Of a stretch of 64,000 bases of DNA, positions 46,121 to 55,190 are shown piece by piece. The notes under the pieces were generated by a model. It was given only the letters and a program-made list of their open reading frames with translations. It searched no databases and was not told the origin of the DNA. Source of the DNA: an uncultured Flavobacteriales bacterium (GTDB taxonomy: Bacteria > Bacteroidota > Bacteroidia > Flavobacteriales_G > Salibacteraceae); NCBI GenBank assembly GCA_913062955.1, contig CAJXZP010000013.1, positions 1 through 64,000 of the forward strand. Direction: 5' to 3'. Numbering within the stretch: position 1 is the stretch's first letter; each line of letters starts with the position of its first letter. The position numbers and the translations under genes are program-made.

Positions 46121-47542
46121 ATGGGTGGTTCACTAATTCGGATACTAACTATTCTAATCATTTTGACGGTATCCTTTTTAGGATCTTGTCAAAGTGTATT
46201 TAATACGGCTTTTGATGTAAATAATGCACCTAATTTTAGTGGTAGTGTATTGGAGACAGATAATGGGTACATTTTTACTCAAAGAGCCGATTACATTGGG
46301 TTTTCCCATATTCAAGCAATAAAACTAGATACGCTAGGTAATATTACGGATTCAAATACCTTAGTACAAAGTGATACGGCTTTATTTAATGGGTTTTCAG
46401 GTTCTTTGCAAAAGTTAACCACTCCAGAGTTTTGTCAACTCTATAAAGTTGGACCTGACAGCGTTATTCGTTTAGTGTTTTTTGATATTAATCTTCAAAA
46501 AATAAGAGAAACAAAGTACCATTTTAATCAATTTACGGGACGCGGAATAGTCAAACAAATAAACGATTCCACATTGCTATTATTAGGGCAAGTAACTAAC
46601 CCCAACTATTGGGATTTGGTTTTAATAAATACCGATTTACAAGGTAATGAACGTTGGCGCACCATTTTTGGAGAACTAGGGAAAGATGATTACGGTTTTT
46701 CTATAGGAGTTTTAAATGATACTATTGTGGTAGGAGGTCAAACTCTCCCTACAAGCAGTAGTTCTCACCCACATATTTGGTTGTTTGATTCACTAAGTAA
46801 TCCTTTATTTGATACTATTTATTCTGATTTTAGTTCAGGTGGGTATCTTGCTCATCATAATAATTTTGGTTGGTATTTATCAGCGGCAAAAAATGTTTCG
46901 AATAAATTTTATCCAAGCCTAATAAAATTAAATCCAGATTTAAGTATTTCTTTTTCAAAAGATTTTTTTACAGAGGAAGAATATGTTTCTATTGGTCAAC
47001 ACACAATTAATGATGATGGTGTTATTACTGCAGCTGGGATGCAAATAGTGAATAACGTAATTACAGGTATTTTCTTCCAAGCCAATCACCTCGGAGACAG
47101 TTTGGGCTCTAAACTTATTGATCACATTTCAGGAGAGCGGTCACAATTTCATGATATTCGTCCTACCAGTGATGGCGGATATATTATGGTAGGTGAAACT
47201 CGTGCTCCAGGGCAAGATAGTTGGATCGTAAAAGTAAATGCTTGGGGCTGTGATAATATACCGTGTGTGGTAAGTGTAGGTGAGGTAGAACTACCTATAG
47301 GAGAATTAAATTGTTATCCTAATCCAACCCATGGTTCAGGCACTATTTCGGGTTACTTGTCTTCATTGAATAAAGAATCAGAGGTTAAAGTGTATAACAG
47401 TGTAGGGCAATTAATTCAGCGGATACCTGTTGCGCAAAATCAATTTGAGTTTCAAACTCAGTTTCCAGCAACTGGGCTATATTTGATTTCATTAGAAACA
47501 AACGGAGAAATTATTAAACAACAAAAATGGGTAGTTCACTAA
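46121..47542 (+). CDS. T9SS-secreted array protein, copy 1
   Basis: A 473-residue secreted protein with signal peptide MGGSLIRILTILIILTVSFL, here followed by GSCQ, so a lipobox-like Cys is present only in this copy. The body has propeller-like strands (NERWRTIFGELGKDDYGFSI, IRPTSDGGYIMVGETRAPGQ) and a single CysXXXXCys pair in WGCDNIPCVV. The C-terminal 85 residues are a type A sorting domain (NCYPNPTHGSGTISG... IIKQQKWVVH). The N-terminal third is nearly identical to copy 2. Function unknown; the T9SS route and surface location are inferred. Confidence 0.85.
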   Translation: MGGSLIRILTILIILTVSFLGSCQSVFNTAFDVNNAPNFSGSVLETDNGYIFTQRADYIGFSHIQAIKLDTLGNITDSNTLVQSDTALFNGFSGSLQKLTTPEFCQLYKVGPDSVIRLVFFDINLQKIRETKYHFNQFTGRGIVKQINDSTLLLLGQVTNPNYWDLVLINTDLQGNERWRTIFGELGKDDYGFSIGVLNDTIVVGGQTLPTSSSSHPHIWLFDSLSNPLFDTIYSDFSSGGYLAHHNNFGWYLSAAKNVSNKFYPSLIKLNPDLSISFSKDFFTEEEYVSIGQHTINDDGVITAAGMQIVNNVITGIFFQANHLGDSLGSKLIDHISGERSQFHDIRPTSDGGYIMVGETRAPGQDSWIVKVNAWGCDNIPCVVSVGEVELPIGELNCYPNPTHGSGTISGYLSSLNKESEVKVYNSVGQLIQRIPVAQNQFEFQTQFPATGLYLISLETNGEIIKQQKWVVH

Positions 47543-48951
47543 TTCGGGTACTAACTATTCTAATCATTTTGACAGTATCCTTTTTAGGATCTGGTCAAAA
47601 TGTATTTAATAAGGCTTTTGATGTAAACAACGCCCCCAATTTTAGTAGCGATGTAGTAGAAATTGAGACTGGGTATATTTTTACTCAAAGAGCCGATTAC
47701 AACGGGTTTTCCCATATTCAGGCAATAAAACTAGATACGCTAGGTAATATTACGGATTCAAATACCTTAGTACAAAGTGATACGGCATTGTTTTATGGAT
47801 TCTCTGGCTCATTGCAAAAGCTATCCACTCCAGAATTTTGTCAACTCTATAAAGTAGGGCCTGATAGTGTTATTCGTTTAGTGTTTTTTGATGTAAACCT
47901 TCAAAAAATAAGGACTAAAAAATATTATTTTAATCAATTTACCGGTCGTGGTGTAATTAAACAGGTAAACGACTCCACTTTATTGATTTTGTGTCAAGTA
48001 AGTAATCCTTCTACTTGGGATCTAGTATTGATGAATACCGATTTACAAGGCAATGAACGCTGGCGTACTATTTTTGGTGAACCAGGCAAGGATGATTATG
48101 GTTTTACAATAGAGGAGATTGATGGAGAAATTGTAGTGGGAGGACAGACCTATTTTAGTAGCCAAGTGGCTCATCCCCATATAATTTCTTTCAATAAAGT
48201 TGGTCAAATTGTCTTTGATACCATTTACACTCAATTTGATAACGGTGGAAGTTTTGCCTACCATTCGGATTATGGATTCTTTTTGTATAGTTCCAAAAAC
48301 AATTTACCCACGAGTTTGTATCCAACTATAATAAAGTTGGACTCCAATTTTATTATGGAATGGTCACAAGAATATTTTAGGGATGCTCAATTGGTGGCTG
48401 TTGGTGCAATTACTATATCAGATCAGGGTATAATTTCTATGGCCGGTAGTCAAATTTTCGGGAGTAATAATTCGGGTGTTTTTTTTCAAATTAATCATCA
48501 AGGAGATAGTTTAGGTTCTAAAATATTGGAGCATATACCTGGGAGTAAGGCAAGTTTTGACAATATCCGTCCTACCAGTGATGGAGGATACATCCTCGCA
48601 GGCCAAACTAAAGCACCTACGCAAGACAGTTGGATTGTAAAAGTAAATGCATGGGGGTGTGATAATATACCGTGTGTGGTAAGTGTAGATGAAAAAGAGG
48701 TGTCAAAAGGAGGGTTAAATTGTTATCCTAACCCCACGAATGGCGCAGGTACTATTTCGGGTTACTTGTCTTCATTGCATGAAGAATCAGAGGTTAAAGT
48801 GTATAATAGTATAGGGCAATTAATTCAAACTATTTCTATAACCCAAAAAGACTTTGAGTTTCCAGTAAATCTTACTCAAAACGGGTTGTATTTTGTAGTG
48901 CTAATGCAAAATGGAGAAATTATTAAACAACAAAAATGGGTAGTTCACTAA
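47527..48951 (+). CDS. T9SS-secreted array protein, copy 2
   Basis: A 474-residue paralogue of the preceding gene, starting 16 nt before that gene's stop. Signal peptide MGSSLIRVLTILIILTVSFL is followed by GSGQ, without the lipobox Cys. The first 150 residues closely follow copy 1 (FSHIQAIKLDTLGNITDSNT is shared), while the sorting-domain region (VSVDEKEVSKGGLNCYPNPT) is shared with copy 3. It ends IIKQQKWVVH. The overlap makes translational coupling with copies 1 and 3 likely. Function unknown. Confidence 0.85.
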   Translation: MGSSLIRVLTILIILTVSFLGSGQNVFNKAFDVNNAPNFSSDVVEIETGYIFTQRADYNGFSHIQAIKLDTLGNITDSNTLVQSDTALFYGFSGSLQKLSTPEFCQLYKVGPDSVIRLVFFDVNLQKIRTKKYYFNQFTGRGVIKQVNDSTLLILCQVSNPSTWDLVLMNTDLQGNERWRTIFGEPGKDDYGFTIEEIDGEIVVGGQTYFSSQVAHPHIISFNKVGQIVFDTIYTQFDNGGSFAYHSDYGFFLYSSKNNLPTSLYPTIIKLDSNFIMEWSQEYFRDAQLVAVGAITISDQGIISMAGSQIFGSNNSGVFFQINHQGDSLGSKILEHIPGSKASFDNIRPTSDGGYILAGQTKAPTQDSWIVKVNAWGCDNIPCVVSVDEKEVSKGGLNCYPNPTNGAGTISGYLSSLHEESEVKVYNSIGQLIQTISITQKDFEFPVNLTQNGLYFVVLMQNGEIIKQQKWVVH

Positions 48952-50366
48952 TTCGGGTACTAACTATTCTAATCATTTTGACGGTATCCTTTTTAGGATC
49001 TGGTCAAAGTGTATTTAATAAGGCTTTTGATGAAGCGAACACGGCTAATCATACCTCTAATGCATTAGAATATGCGGATCAATACTATTTTACCCAAAAG
49101 GCATTTATTGGAGGCGCAGCGGTGCTTCAGGCGATTTGTTTAGACTCAAATGGCTTGGTGGTAAAAAAGAAGCCTTTGGTGGTGGATAGTATTAAGAATA
49201 TATTTTATGGGTATGGGGGGGCTTTTCAACGTTTAAGTTCCAACGAGTTCTGTCAACTATATAAAACCGGTGGAGATAGTACCTTAAAACTGGTTTTTTT
49301 TGATGACAGTTTAGATGTAATTAGAACCGTAGAGTATGCGTTAAATTTATACTCTGGTCCTGGAATTGTCAAACAAACCAATGATTCTACCTTGCTTTTG
49401 TTGGGGCTGGTAAGTAACCCTTCTAACTGGGATATAGTTCTTATAAATACCGATTTACAAGGCAACGAACGCTGGCGCACCATTTTCGGTGAACCAGGTA
49501 AGGATGATTATGGGTTCTCTATTGAAATTATTAATAATGAAATATTTGTCGGGGGGCAAACTTTTTATAATAGTACCAGTGTTGCCAATTCACACCTTTT
49601 TAAGTTAACGAGTTCAGGTCAACTGCTAAATGACACTATTTATAATGGTTTTAATAATGGTGGTTTTTTGACATATAATGAAAATTACGGGCTTTATAAT
49701 ACTGGGGTAGTAAATAAATCAAATTTTCTAATACCATTTTTGTCTTTAATCAATTCAAATAATTTATCTACTATCTGGGAGCATACCTATTTTGTAGATG
49801 ACACCCTAGTTGCCCCACAACAAATGATAATTAATGATAATGGAATCATTTCTATTTCAGGAGGAAAGTTAATTATGAATGAATACTCTGGTTGGTTTTT
49901 TCAAACTAATGCGGATGGAGATAGTTTAGGCTCTAAAATATTGGAGCATATCCCAAATGAGAGTGCTGCGTTTAATGATATTCGTCCTACCAGTGATGGT
50001 GGATATATATTAGCAGGCCAAACCGATGCTCCTACCCAAGACAGTTGGATCGTAAAAGTCAATGCATGGGGGTGTGATAATATACCGTGTGTGGTAAGTG
50101 TAGATGAAAAAGAGGTGTCAAAAGGAGGGTTAAATTGTTATCCTAATCCCACGAATGGAGAAGGTACCATTTCGGGAGCTTTATCAACGATTTCCCTTCC
50201 AACAGAAATAAATGTTTTTAATGCTATGGGACAGTTGGTGCAAACCATTCCCATACGTCAAAAAGATTTTGATCTACAAGTGAATATTAAAGGGGAAGGT
50301 TTGTATTTGGTGGTACTCATGCAAAATGGAGTAGTAATGCAACAACAAAAATGGGTGGTTCACTAG
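48936..50366 (+). CDS. T9SS-secreted array protein, copy 3
   Basis: A 476-residue paralogue starting 16 nt before the stop of copy 2, with the same signal peptide. Residues about 30-110 differ strongly from copies 1 and 2 (IGGAAVLQAICLDSNGLVVK in place of the shared segment). The central NERWRTIFGEPGKDDYGFSI and the segment from IRPTSDGGYILAGQT to the start of the sorting domain match copy 2. It ends MQQQKWVVH. The mosaic pattern suggests recombination among copies. Function unknown. Confidence 0.85.
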   Translation: MGSSLIRVLTILIILTVSFLGSGQSVFNKAFDEANTANHTSNALEYADQYYFTQKAFIGGAAVLQAICLDSNGLVVKKKPLVVDSIKNIFYGYGGAFQRLSSNEFCQLYKTGGDSTLKLVFFDDSLDVIRTVEYALNLYSGPGIVKQTNDSTLLLLGLVSNPSNWDIVLINTDLQGNERWRTIFGEPGKDDYGFSIEIINNEIFVGGQTFYNSTSVANSHLFKLTSSGQLLNDTIYNGFNNGGFLTYNENYGLYNTGVVNKSNFLIPFLSLINSNNLSTIWEHTYFVDDTLVAPQQMIINDNGIISISGGKLIMNEYSGWFFQTNADGDSLGSKILEHIPNESAAFNDIRPTSDGGYILAGQTDAPTQDSWIVKVNAWGCDNIPCVVSVDEKEVSKGGLNCYPNPTNGEGTISGALSTISLPTEINVFNAMGQLVQTIPIRQKDFDLQVNIKGEGLYLVVLMQNGVVMQQQKWVVH

Positions 50367-50408
50367 TTAAAGGCCACGGATCGGAGTCGAAATGCCAACT
50401 CCCAGAAC

Positions 50409-50416
50409 TATATTTG
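50409..50416 (+). promoter_or_regulatory. Candidate -7 element of pssA
   Basis: TATATTTG is an exact TAnnTTTG match only 4 nt before the pssA ATG at 50421, which would place transcription start at or next to the start codon. It is preceded at 50384-50397 by CGGAGTCGAAATGC, a relative of the sequence at 46023. Confidence 0.4.
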
Positions 50417-50420
50417 CTAC

Positions 50421-51278
50421 ATGAATATTAAAGCAGCCATCCCCAACAGTATTACACTAGGAAATTTATTATTTGGAGTTATTGGTATTATGCTCACCTT
50501 TGAAACCAATATGTTGGGTGCCGCTATATGCATGGTTTTAGCAGCGGTATTAGATTTTTTTGATGGATTGGCTGCCCGTGCCTTGGGAGTAAGTGGTGAG
50601 TTTGGTAAACAGCTCGATTCGTTGGCCGATATGGTTACTTTCGGAGTATTACCAGGCATCATGCTGTACCAATTCATTACCATAGGTTATGGTGAATATT
50701 TTGTGCCTATTGGCGATAGACCTGTGGTACATATTCTCGTAGAATTCTCTGGTTTTTTATACACGCTTTTTGCGGCCTTGAGATTAGCCACCTTTAATAT
50801 TGCTACCAATCAATCCGATTCTTTTATTGGGGTGCCCTCTCCAGCAGCAGCTTTGTTTGTCGCTTCTTTTGCGCTCATTCTCTCGCTACAATACAAAATA
50901 AATATGTATTTCCCAATGGACGATTTACAATTGGGGGCCGTGGCAATAATGAGTTATTGGTCGCCTTTTGATTTCCATTTAGTGTACAATTTGTTCTTTC
51001 CAGAATGGTACGTGGCCATCTCTATATTCTTAAGTATAATGATGGTAGCACCCGTGAGAATGTTGAATTTCAAATTCAAGGAAATGAGTTGGGCGAGTAA
51101 CCAACATCGTTACCTATTCCTGATCGGGGTAATGGTTTTGCTGCTTCTTACTTTTGTTCCGTATGGGATTCACATTCCAGGAATGATTTTTTTAGATTAC
51201 GCGGTGATCCCTCTAATTATTTTATTCTACATGGTGTATAGCCTCATTCTTCATTTTTCAACCAAGGGGGAGCAATAG
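50421..51278 (+). CDS. pssA: CDP-diacylglycerol--serine O-phosphatidyltransferase
   Basis: A 285-residue CDP-alcohol phosphatidyltransferase making phosphatidylserine, the precursor of phosphatidylethanolamine. The N-terminus KAAIPNSITLGNLLFG is typical. The catalytic motif D-G-x2-A-R-x8-G-x3-D-x3-D is complete in FDGLAARALGVSGEFGKQLD followed by SLAD (about residues 50-73). Several membrane segments follow, and the FIGVPSPAAALF loop is characteristic of PssA. The next gene on the opposite strand converges with a 13-bp gap. Confidence 0.93.
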   Translation: MNIKAAIPNSITLGNLLFGVIGIMLTFETNMLGAAICMVLAAVLDFFDGLAARALGVSGEFGKQLDSLADMVTFGVLPGIMLYQFITIGYGEYFVPIGDRPVVHILVEFSGFLYTLFAALRLATFNIATNQSDSFIGVPSPAAALFVASFALILSLQYKINMYFPMDDLQLGAVAIMSYWSPFDFHLVYNLFFPEWYVAISIFLSIMMVAPVRMLNFKFKEMSWASNQHRYLFLIGVMVLLLLTFVPYGIHIPGMIFLDYAVIPLIILFYMVYSLILHFSTKGEQ

Positions 51279-51291
51279 AATTTTTCAAATA

Positions 51292-51597
51292 TTACCATAC
51301 CGGCATGGACTCTTGAGTAAATGCACGTTTTTCCATAAGGTAGCGGTTTAACCAATTTGGGCGTAAATCATCCGAAATTTCAGTGGCTTCCGTTTTGGAA
51401 ACTTCTAGTAAAACGGGGTGCTCTTCGGTTTCATATTCTTTGGGGTCAAAATTTTGAAAACTCGTGACCACATAACGCTCTACTTCAACCACCGAATAAT
51501 CTCTCGATTCCGAATATAAAATAGCATCATCTGTTAACACAAAAAGTTTCGGGTAATTCGAGAATATGGCGGGTGAATAAAAGAATCGAACATTCAT
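51292..51597 (-). CDS. Small hypothetical protein, function unknown
   Basis: A 101-residue acidic protein without signal peptide or membrane segment. It reads as mixed alpha/beta (NVRFFYSPAIFSNYPKLFVL, VVEVERYVVTSFQNF, HPVLLEVSKTEATEI) and ends NWLNRYLMEKRAFTQESMPVW. I do not recognise a family. The gap to the next gene upstream on this strand is clean and codon use looks ordinary, so a real gene is likely. It converges with pssA and is divergent from the amidohydrolase gene. Confidence 0.65.
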   Translation of the reverse strand: MNVRFFYSPAIFSNYPKLFVLTDDAILYSESRDYSVVEVERYVVTSFQNFDPKEYETEEHPVLLEVSKTEATEISDDLRPNWLNRYLMEKRAFTQESMPVW

Positions 51598-51721
51598 GGC
51601 GGTGGTTTTTTAAGTTCTTTGCAAAATAACGGCAGTTGACGCCTATTGTTGCTAGTGGTTTTCCATGAGTTTTTTGGTAGGATAACGGGAATGGCTACTT
51701 TTGAATCAAAATAGAGTAAAA

Positions 51722-53365
51722 ATGACCATTTGGAATAAAATTAGTATCGGAATTATTGCGGTTTTAAGCTTGAGCTGCGAAGGTTTGCAAAAAGAACGAG
51801 TGGATCTAATTATTCACAATGCCACTATCTATACAGTGAACGAAACCTTTGATAAGGAGGAAGCGATGGCGATTCAAGATGGTCGGATTTTAGCCATAGG
51901 TCCGGAGCATAAAATCATGAATAAATACCAAAGTGAGGAGGTTATCAATGCAAAAAAGCAATTTGTTTACCCCGGGTTTATTGATGGACATTGCCATTTT
52001 CTAGGTTATGGATTGATTCTGCAAAAAGTCAATCTTGTAGGAACAACGTCTTGGAAGCAGTGTCTGGATAAAACAACTCAGTTTGCCACGAGTCATCCTT
52101 TAGGTTGGATTCAAGGTTGGGGATGGGATCAAAATGATTGGGACGCTAATGAATACCCAACCAATAAGGAATTGAACACCCTATTCCCAGACCGTCCGGT
52201 GATGTTAAGAAGGATTGATGGCCATGGAGCTATAGTCAATAAAAAGGCGTTGGAACTGGCTGGAATACAGGTAAACACCAAAGTAGTTGGTGGAAATATT
52301 GTGGTAGTAGATGGAGAATTAACGGGCGTTTTAGTGGATAATGCCGTAGAATTGGTGTTAAAGGTCATTCCGAAACCAAGCAATGAGACTAAGACACTGG
52401 CTTTATTAGAAGCACAAAAAAATTGTTTTGCCGTGGGGCTAACTACGGTAAGCGAGGCCGGTATTGATAAGTCTGAAATTGAGTTAATCCAACAATTACA
52501 TCGGGACTCCCTATTACAAATGAACGTGTACGCCATGGTATCCGATAAACCAGAAAACGTAGATTATTTCTTAAATAAAGGACCTATTCTGGAGCCCAAG
52601 TTAACGGTGCGTTCTATTAAGGTGTATGCGGATGGTGCATTAGGTTCTAGAGGAGCGGCTATGATAGATGCCTATTCAGATGACGCCCATAACCATGGAA
52701 TGATGTTGACTCCCATCGATCATATGAAAGAATTAGCGGTGAAATCAAATGCGGCCGGTTTTCAAATGAATACCCATTGTGTGGGCGACTCAGCGAATCG
52801 TTTACTACTTGAGATTTATGGAGAGGTCCTGCAAGGGGTAAATGATAAAAGGTGGCGTATTGAACATGCGCAAGTGGTTCAACCTGCAGATATGAGTTTT
52901 TACCGTACCTATACCATTATCCCTTCGGTTCAACCCACTCATGCTACCTCAGATATGTATTGGGTAGAAGAAAGATTGGGAAGTGAGCGAATTAAATCGG
53001 CTTATGCGTATAAAGAGTTGTTAAAGCAAAATAAAATTATTGCGCTAGGTACCGATTTCCCTATTGAAGGTATTTCTCCTTTAGCCACCTTTTATTCGGC
53101 TGTTTTCAGGGTAGATGCAGCTTCTTTGCCGGAAGGTGGCTTTCATCCTGAAAATGCGTTAACCGCAGAGGAAGCCTTGAAGGGAATGACCATTTGGAAT
53201 GCCATGGCTAATTTTGAAGAAAACCAAAAAGGAAGCTTGGAAGTGGGTAAAAAAGCAAATATCACCCTTTTGAATATGGATTTGTTAACCGTTCGAGCCA
53301 AGGATTTTTCAAAAATGGAAGTGGTGACGACTATTGTAGATGGTGAAATTGTATATAGAAAATAA
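51722..53365 (+). CDS. Amidohydrolase lipoprotein (YtcJ/amidohydrolase 3 type)
   Basis: A 547-residue metal-dependent hydrolase of the amidohydrolase superfamily, preceded by a lipobox (VLSLSC, Cys19), so probably envelope-anchored. Signatures are GFIDGHCHFLGYG for the first metal pair, KVYADGALGSRGAAM with the carboxylated-Lys region, NTHCVGDSANR, WRIEHAQV and LGTDFPIEGISP with the metal Asp. Substrates of this group are varied amides and cyclic ureas; none can be named. The ATG at 51722 gives a proper lipoprotein signal; a TTG seven codons upstream is less likely. Confidence 0.88.
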   Translation: MTIWNKISIGIIAVLSLSCEGLQKERVDLIIHNATIYTVNETFDKEEAMAIQDGRILAIGPEHKIMNKYQSEEVINAKKQFVYPGFIDGHCHFLGYGLILQKVNLVGTTSWKQCLDKTTQFATSHPLGWIQGWGWDQNDWDANEYPTNKELNTLFPDRPVMLRRIDGHGAIVNKKALELAGIQVNTKVVGGNIVVVDGELTGVLVDNAVELVLKVIPKPSNETKTLALLEAQKNCFAVGLTTVSEAGIDKSEIELIQQLHRDSLLQMNVYAMVSDKPENVDYFLNKGPILEPKLTVRSIKVYADGALGSRGAAMIDAYSDDAHNHGMMLTPIDHMKELAVKSNAAGFQMNTHCVGDSANRLLLEIYGEVLQGVNDKRWRIEHAQVVQPADMSFYRTYTIIPSVQPTHATSDMYWVEERLGSERIKSAYAYKELLKQNKIIALGTDFPIEGISPLATFYSAVFRVDAASLPEGGFHPENALTAEEALKGMTIWNAMANFEENQKGSLEVGKKANITLLNMDLLTVRAKDFSKMEVVTTIVDGEIVYRK

Positions 53366-53392
53366 TGTAGTTTTACTACGTTTTTGTAAAGG

Positions 53393-54034
53393 ATGAAAAA
53401 GGAAGTCTGTATAGTACTGTTTATGGTAGTGTCGTTTATTGCGAATGCGCAAAAACCATTTGTTCCAGATTTCTCCCATTTCTCCACTGAAAGTTTACAT
53501 CAGGCTTTTCCGCAACAGGCTAATTCTTTTATGACTGCTGAGGAACAAAAATTGGTTTTTTACATGAACCTTCTGAGGTTAGAACCCGTAGTTTTTTTGA
53601 ATGATATTGTTAAACCTTACGTTGCTTTTAATGAATTGAATGTCAATAGTTATGTGCGTTCCTTGTATAAGGATTTAGCAAAATCGAAATCTGTTAGCAC
53701 CTTACGAATGGAGCAAGATTTATATGAAATGGCTAAATCTCATTTACAGGATATCGGTACAAATGGACTTACCGGACATGTAGGGTCAAATGGACAGACA
53801 TTTAAAATTCGGGCAGCGCCATTGTTAAATAAATATGAATTGGTTTCCGAAAATGTAGGGCTGGGATTTAATTCTCCATTGGATAACTTGATGGGCCTTT
53901 TAATTGATGATGGGGTCAAGGGCCTAGGTCATCGAAAAGCCATTTTATCCCCCCAATATAATGGGATAGGTGTGGCTATTGGAAGTCATAAAGAATTCGT
54001 GTACGGATGTGTAATGGATTTTGGATTTCTTTAA
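53393..54034 (+). CDS. Secreted CAP-domain (SCP/PR-1-like) protein
   Basis: A 213-residue protein with signal peptide (EVCIVLFMVVSFIANAQ) and a CAP domain. An early helix is EEQKLVFYMNLLRLEPVVF. The conserved cavity residues are in TGHVGSNG (His), LVSENVGLGF (Glu) and GLGHRKAILSPQYNGIGVAIG (His), followed by the final strand GCVMDFGF. Bacterial CAP proteins are secreted and of unclear activity. It lies 27 nt after the amidohydrolase gene and is convergent with the nitronate monooxygenase-like gene. Confidence 0.88.
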   Translation: MKKEVCIVLFMVVSFIANAQKPFVPDFSHFSTESLHQAFPQQANSFMTAEEQKLVFYMNLLRLEPVVFLNDIVKPYVAFNELNVNSYVRSLYKDLAKSKSVSTLRMEQDLYEMAKSHLQDIGTNGLTGHVGSNGQTFKIRAAPLLNKYELVSENVGLGFNSPLDNLMGLLIDDGVKGLGHRKAILSPQYNGIGVAIGSHKEFVYGCVMDFGFL

Positions 54035-54049
54035 GTAGAAGAAACCCAA

Positions 54050-55066
54050 CTATAGTTTCAAGTTAGCGGGTGTTTTTATTTTTTCTAAATTCTCAAAAGC
54101 GTGATTTAATTCGTTCTTGTAACGAGCAATTATTTCCTTAATTGGCTCTACTTTATCCACTAACGCGGAGGATTTCCCGGCAATCCATAAGGTTTTATAA
54201 TTACCTGGTTTGACCGATTTCTCCAGTTTTTTCATGCCCGAGATTTGAATCCACATTTTGAAATACTTTTTGGTAAACTCATTCTTAGATAAAGCGCGTT
54301 CCAAAAAATTCTGTTTACTTCCAATCTTCTTTGCATAAGGGGTATTGATTACCGTAGCCCAAGATCCAGAGATCTTATTAGACATGATAATATCCTCCAT
54401 TTGGGCATCTACAATGGCATTTTTATAGCCATCGTTGACCGAAGATTCTTCGGACGCAATAAAAGCAGTACCTACAGAAACAGCTTCTGCACCTAAAGCT
54501 AACATGGAGGCCATTCCCCACCCATCGGCAATGCCTCCGGCAGCAATAACCGGAATATCAAATTTGTTTTTTAGGGATCGCACCAAAATTTGCAATGGGT
54601 TTGGACCCGAATGTCCTCCGGCTCCTTGGCCTACCGCTATAAACCCATCGCAGCCTAAATCATAGACTTTCTGGGCATGTTCCAGATTTACAACGTCACA
54701 AAAAACTTTAGCTCCATAGGCATGTGCTAGCTCAATCACCTTTTTTGGAGTACCCAAGGAGGTAATGAAAAACGGCACTTTATTATCCACACATACTTTT
54801 AAATGTTTTTCGAAGAACGGATTACTACGTTGGGCAATTAAGTTCACTCCAAAAGAACCTGATTTGCCTTCTTGGAATTTATGAAGGTTTTGAATCGTCT
54901 GTGCTAACTCTTTTTCGGTACGGTAATTTAAGGTTGGAAAAGTGGCCATTACTCCATGTTCAATACCCGCTTTCATCATGGCTTCATTGGAGACCAAAAA
55001 CATAGGGGCCATTACCATAGGGAATTCAATGTTTAACATTTTATTGATGGGAGTGGTAATGTGCAT
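54050..55066 (-). CDS. Nitronate monooxygenase-like FMN enzyme
   Basis: A 338-residue TIM-barrel flavoprotein of the 2-nitropropane dioxygenase/nitronate monooxygenase family. The start NKMLNIEFPMVMAPMFLVSN binds FMN phosphate at the barrel top. AVGQGAGGHSGPNP near residues 141-154 contains the family His. PVIAAGGIADGWGMASMLAL and EAVSVGTAFIASEESSV close the FMN site. The physiological substrate may be a nitronate or something else; members include enoyl reductase-like FabK. It precedes a divergent acyl-CoA ligase gene. Confidence 0.9.
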   Translation of the reverse strand: MHITTPINKMLNIEFPMVMAPMFLVSNEAMMKAGIEHGVMATFPTLNYRTEKELAQTIQNLHKFQEGKSGSFGVNLIAQRSNPFFEKHLKVCVDNKVPFFITSLGTPKKVIELAHAYGAKVFCDVVNLEHAQKVYDLGCDGFIAVGQGAGGHSGPNPLQILVRSLKNKFDIPVIAAGGIADGWGMASMLALGAEAVSVGTAFIASEESSVNDGYKNAIVDAQMEDIIMSNKISGSWATVINTPYAKKIGSKQNFLERALSKNEFTKKYFKMWIQISGMKKLEKSVKPGNYKTLWIAGKSSALVDKVEPIKEIIARYKNELNHAFENLEKIKTPANLKL

Positions 55067-55190
55067 ATCTCTAATTTTTGTAAGTGAGAAACCAATTTGT
55101 ATTCCTTGTTAAATCAACCTAATTCTGCTGTTTCAGTTCTTCAAATTTACCTATTTTAGTGACCTACATTTAATTTTAAACCAAAAATAT

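Larger units (their letters stand above)
46107..50365 (+). repeat. Tandem array of three 1.4-kb gene-length repeats with fossil junctions
   Basis: Three units begin at ATGs 46121, 47527 and 48936 (spacings 1406 and 1409 bp). Each unit ends with AAACAACAAAAATGGGT(A/G)GTTCACTA, which encodes the KQQKWVVH tail in one frame and the next MG(S/G)SL start in another. The same junction sequence also stands before the first unit (46107-46136 reads IKQQKWVVH-stop) and after the third (ATGGGTGGTTCACTAG from 50351), marking lost or unformed neighbour copies. Confidence 0.9.

Noticed and set aside
50351-50431. A 26-codon open frame MGGSLVKGH... after the third array gene
   Set aside because: It starts with the array junction but runs out after 26 codons and overlaps pssA; best read as a fossil start, not a gene.
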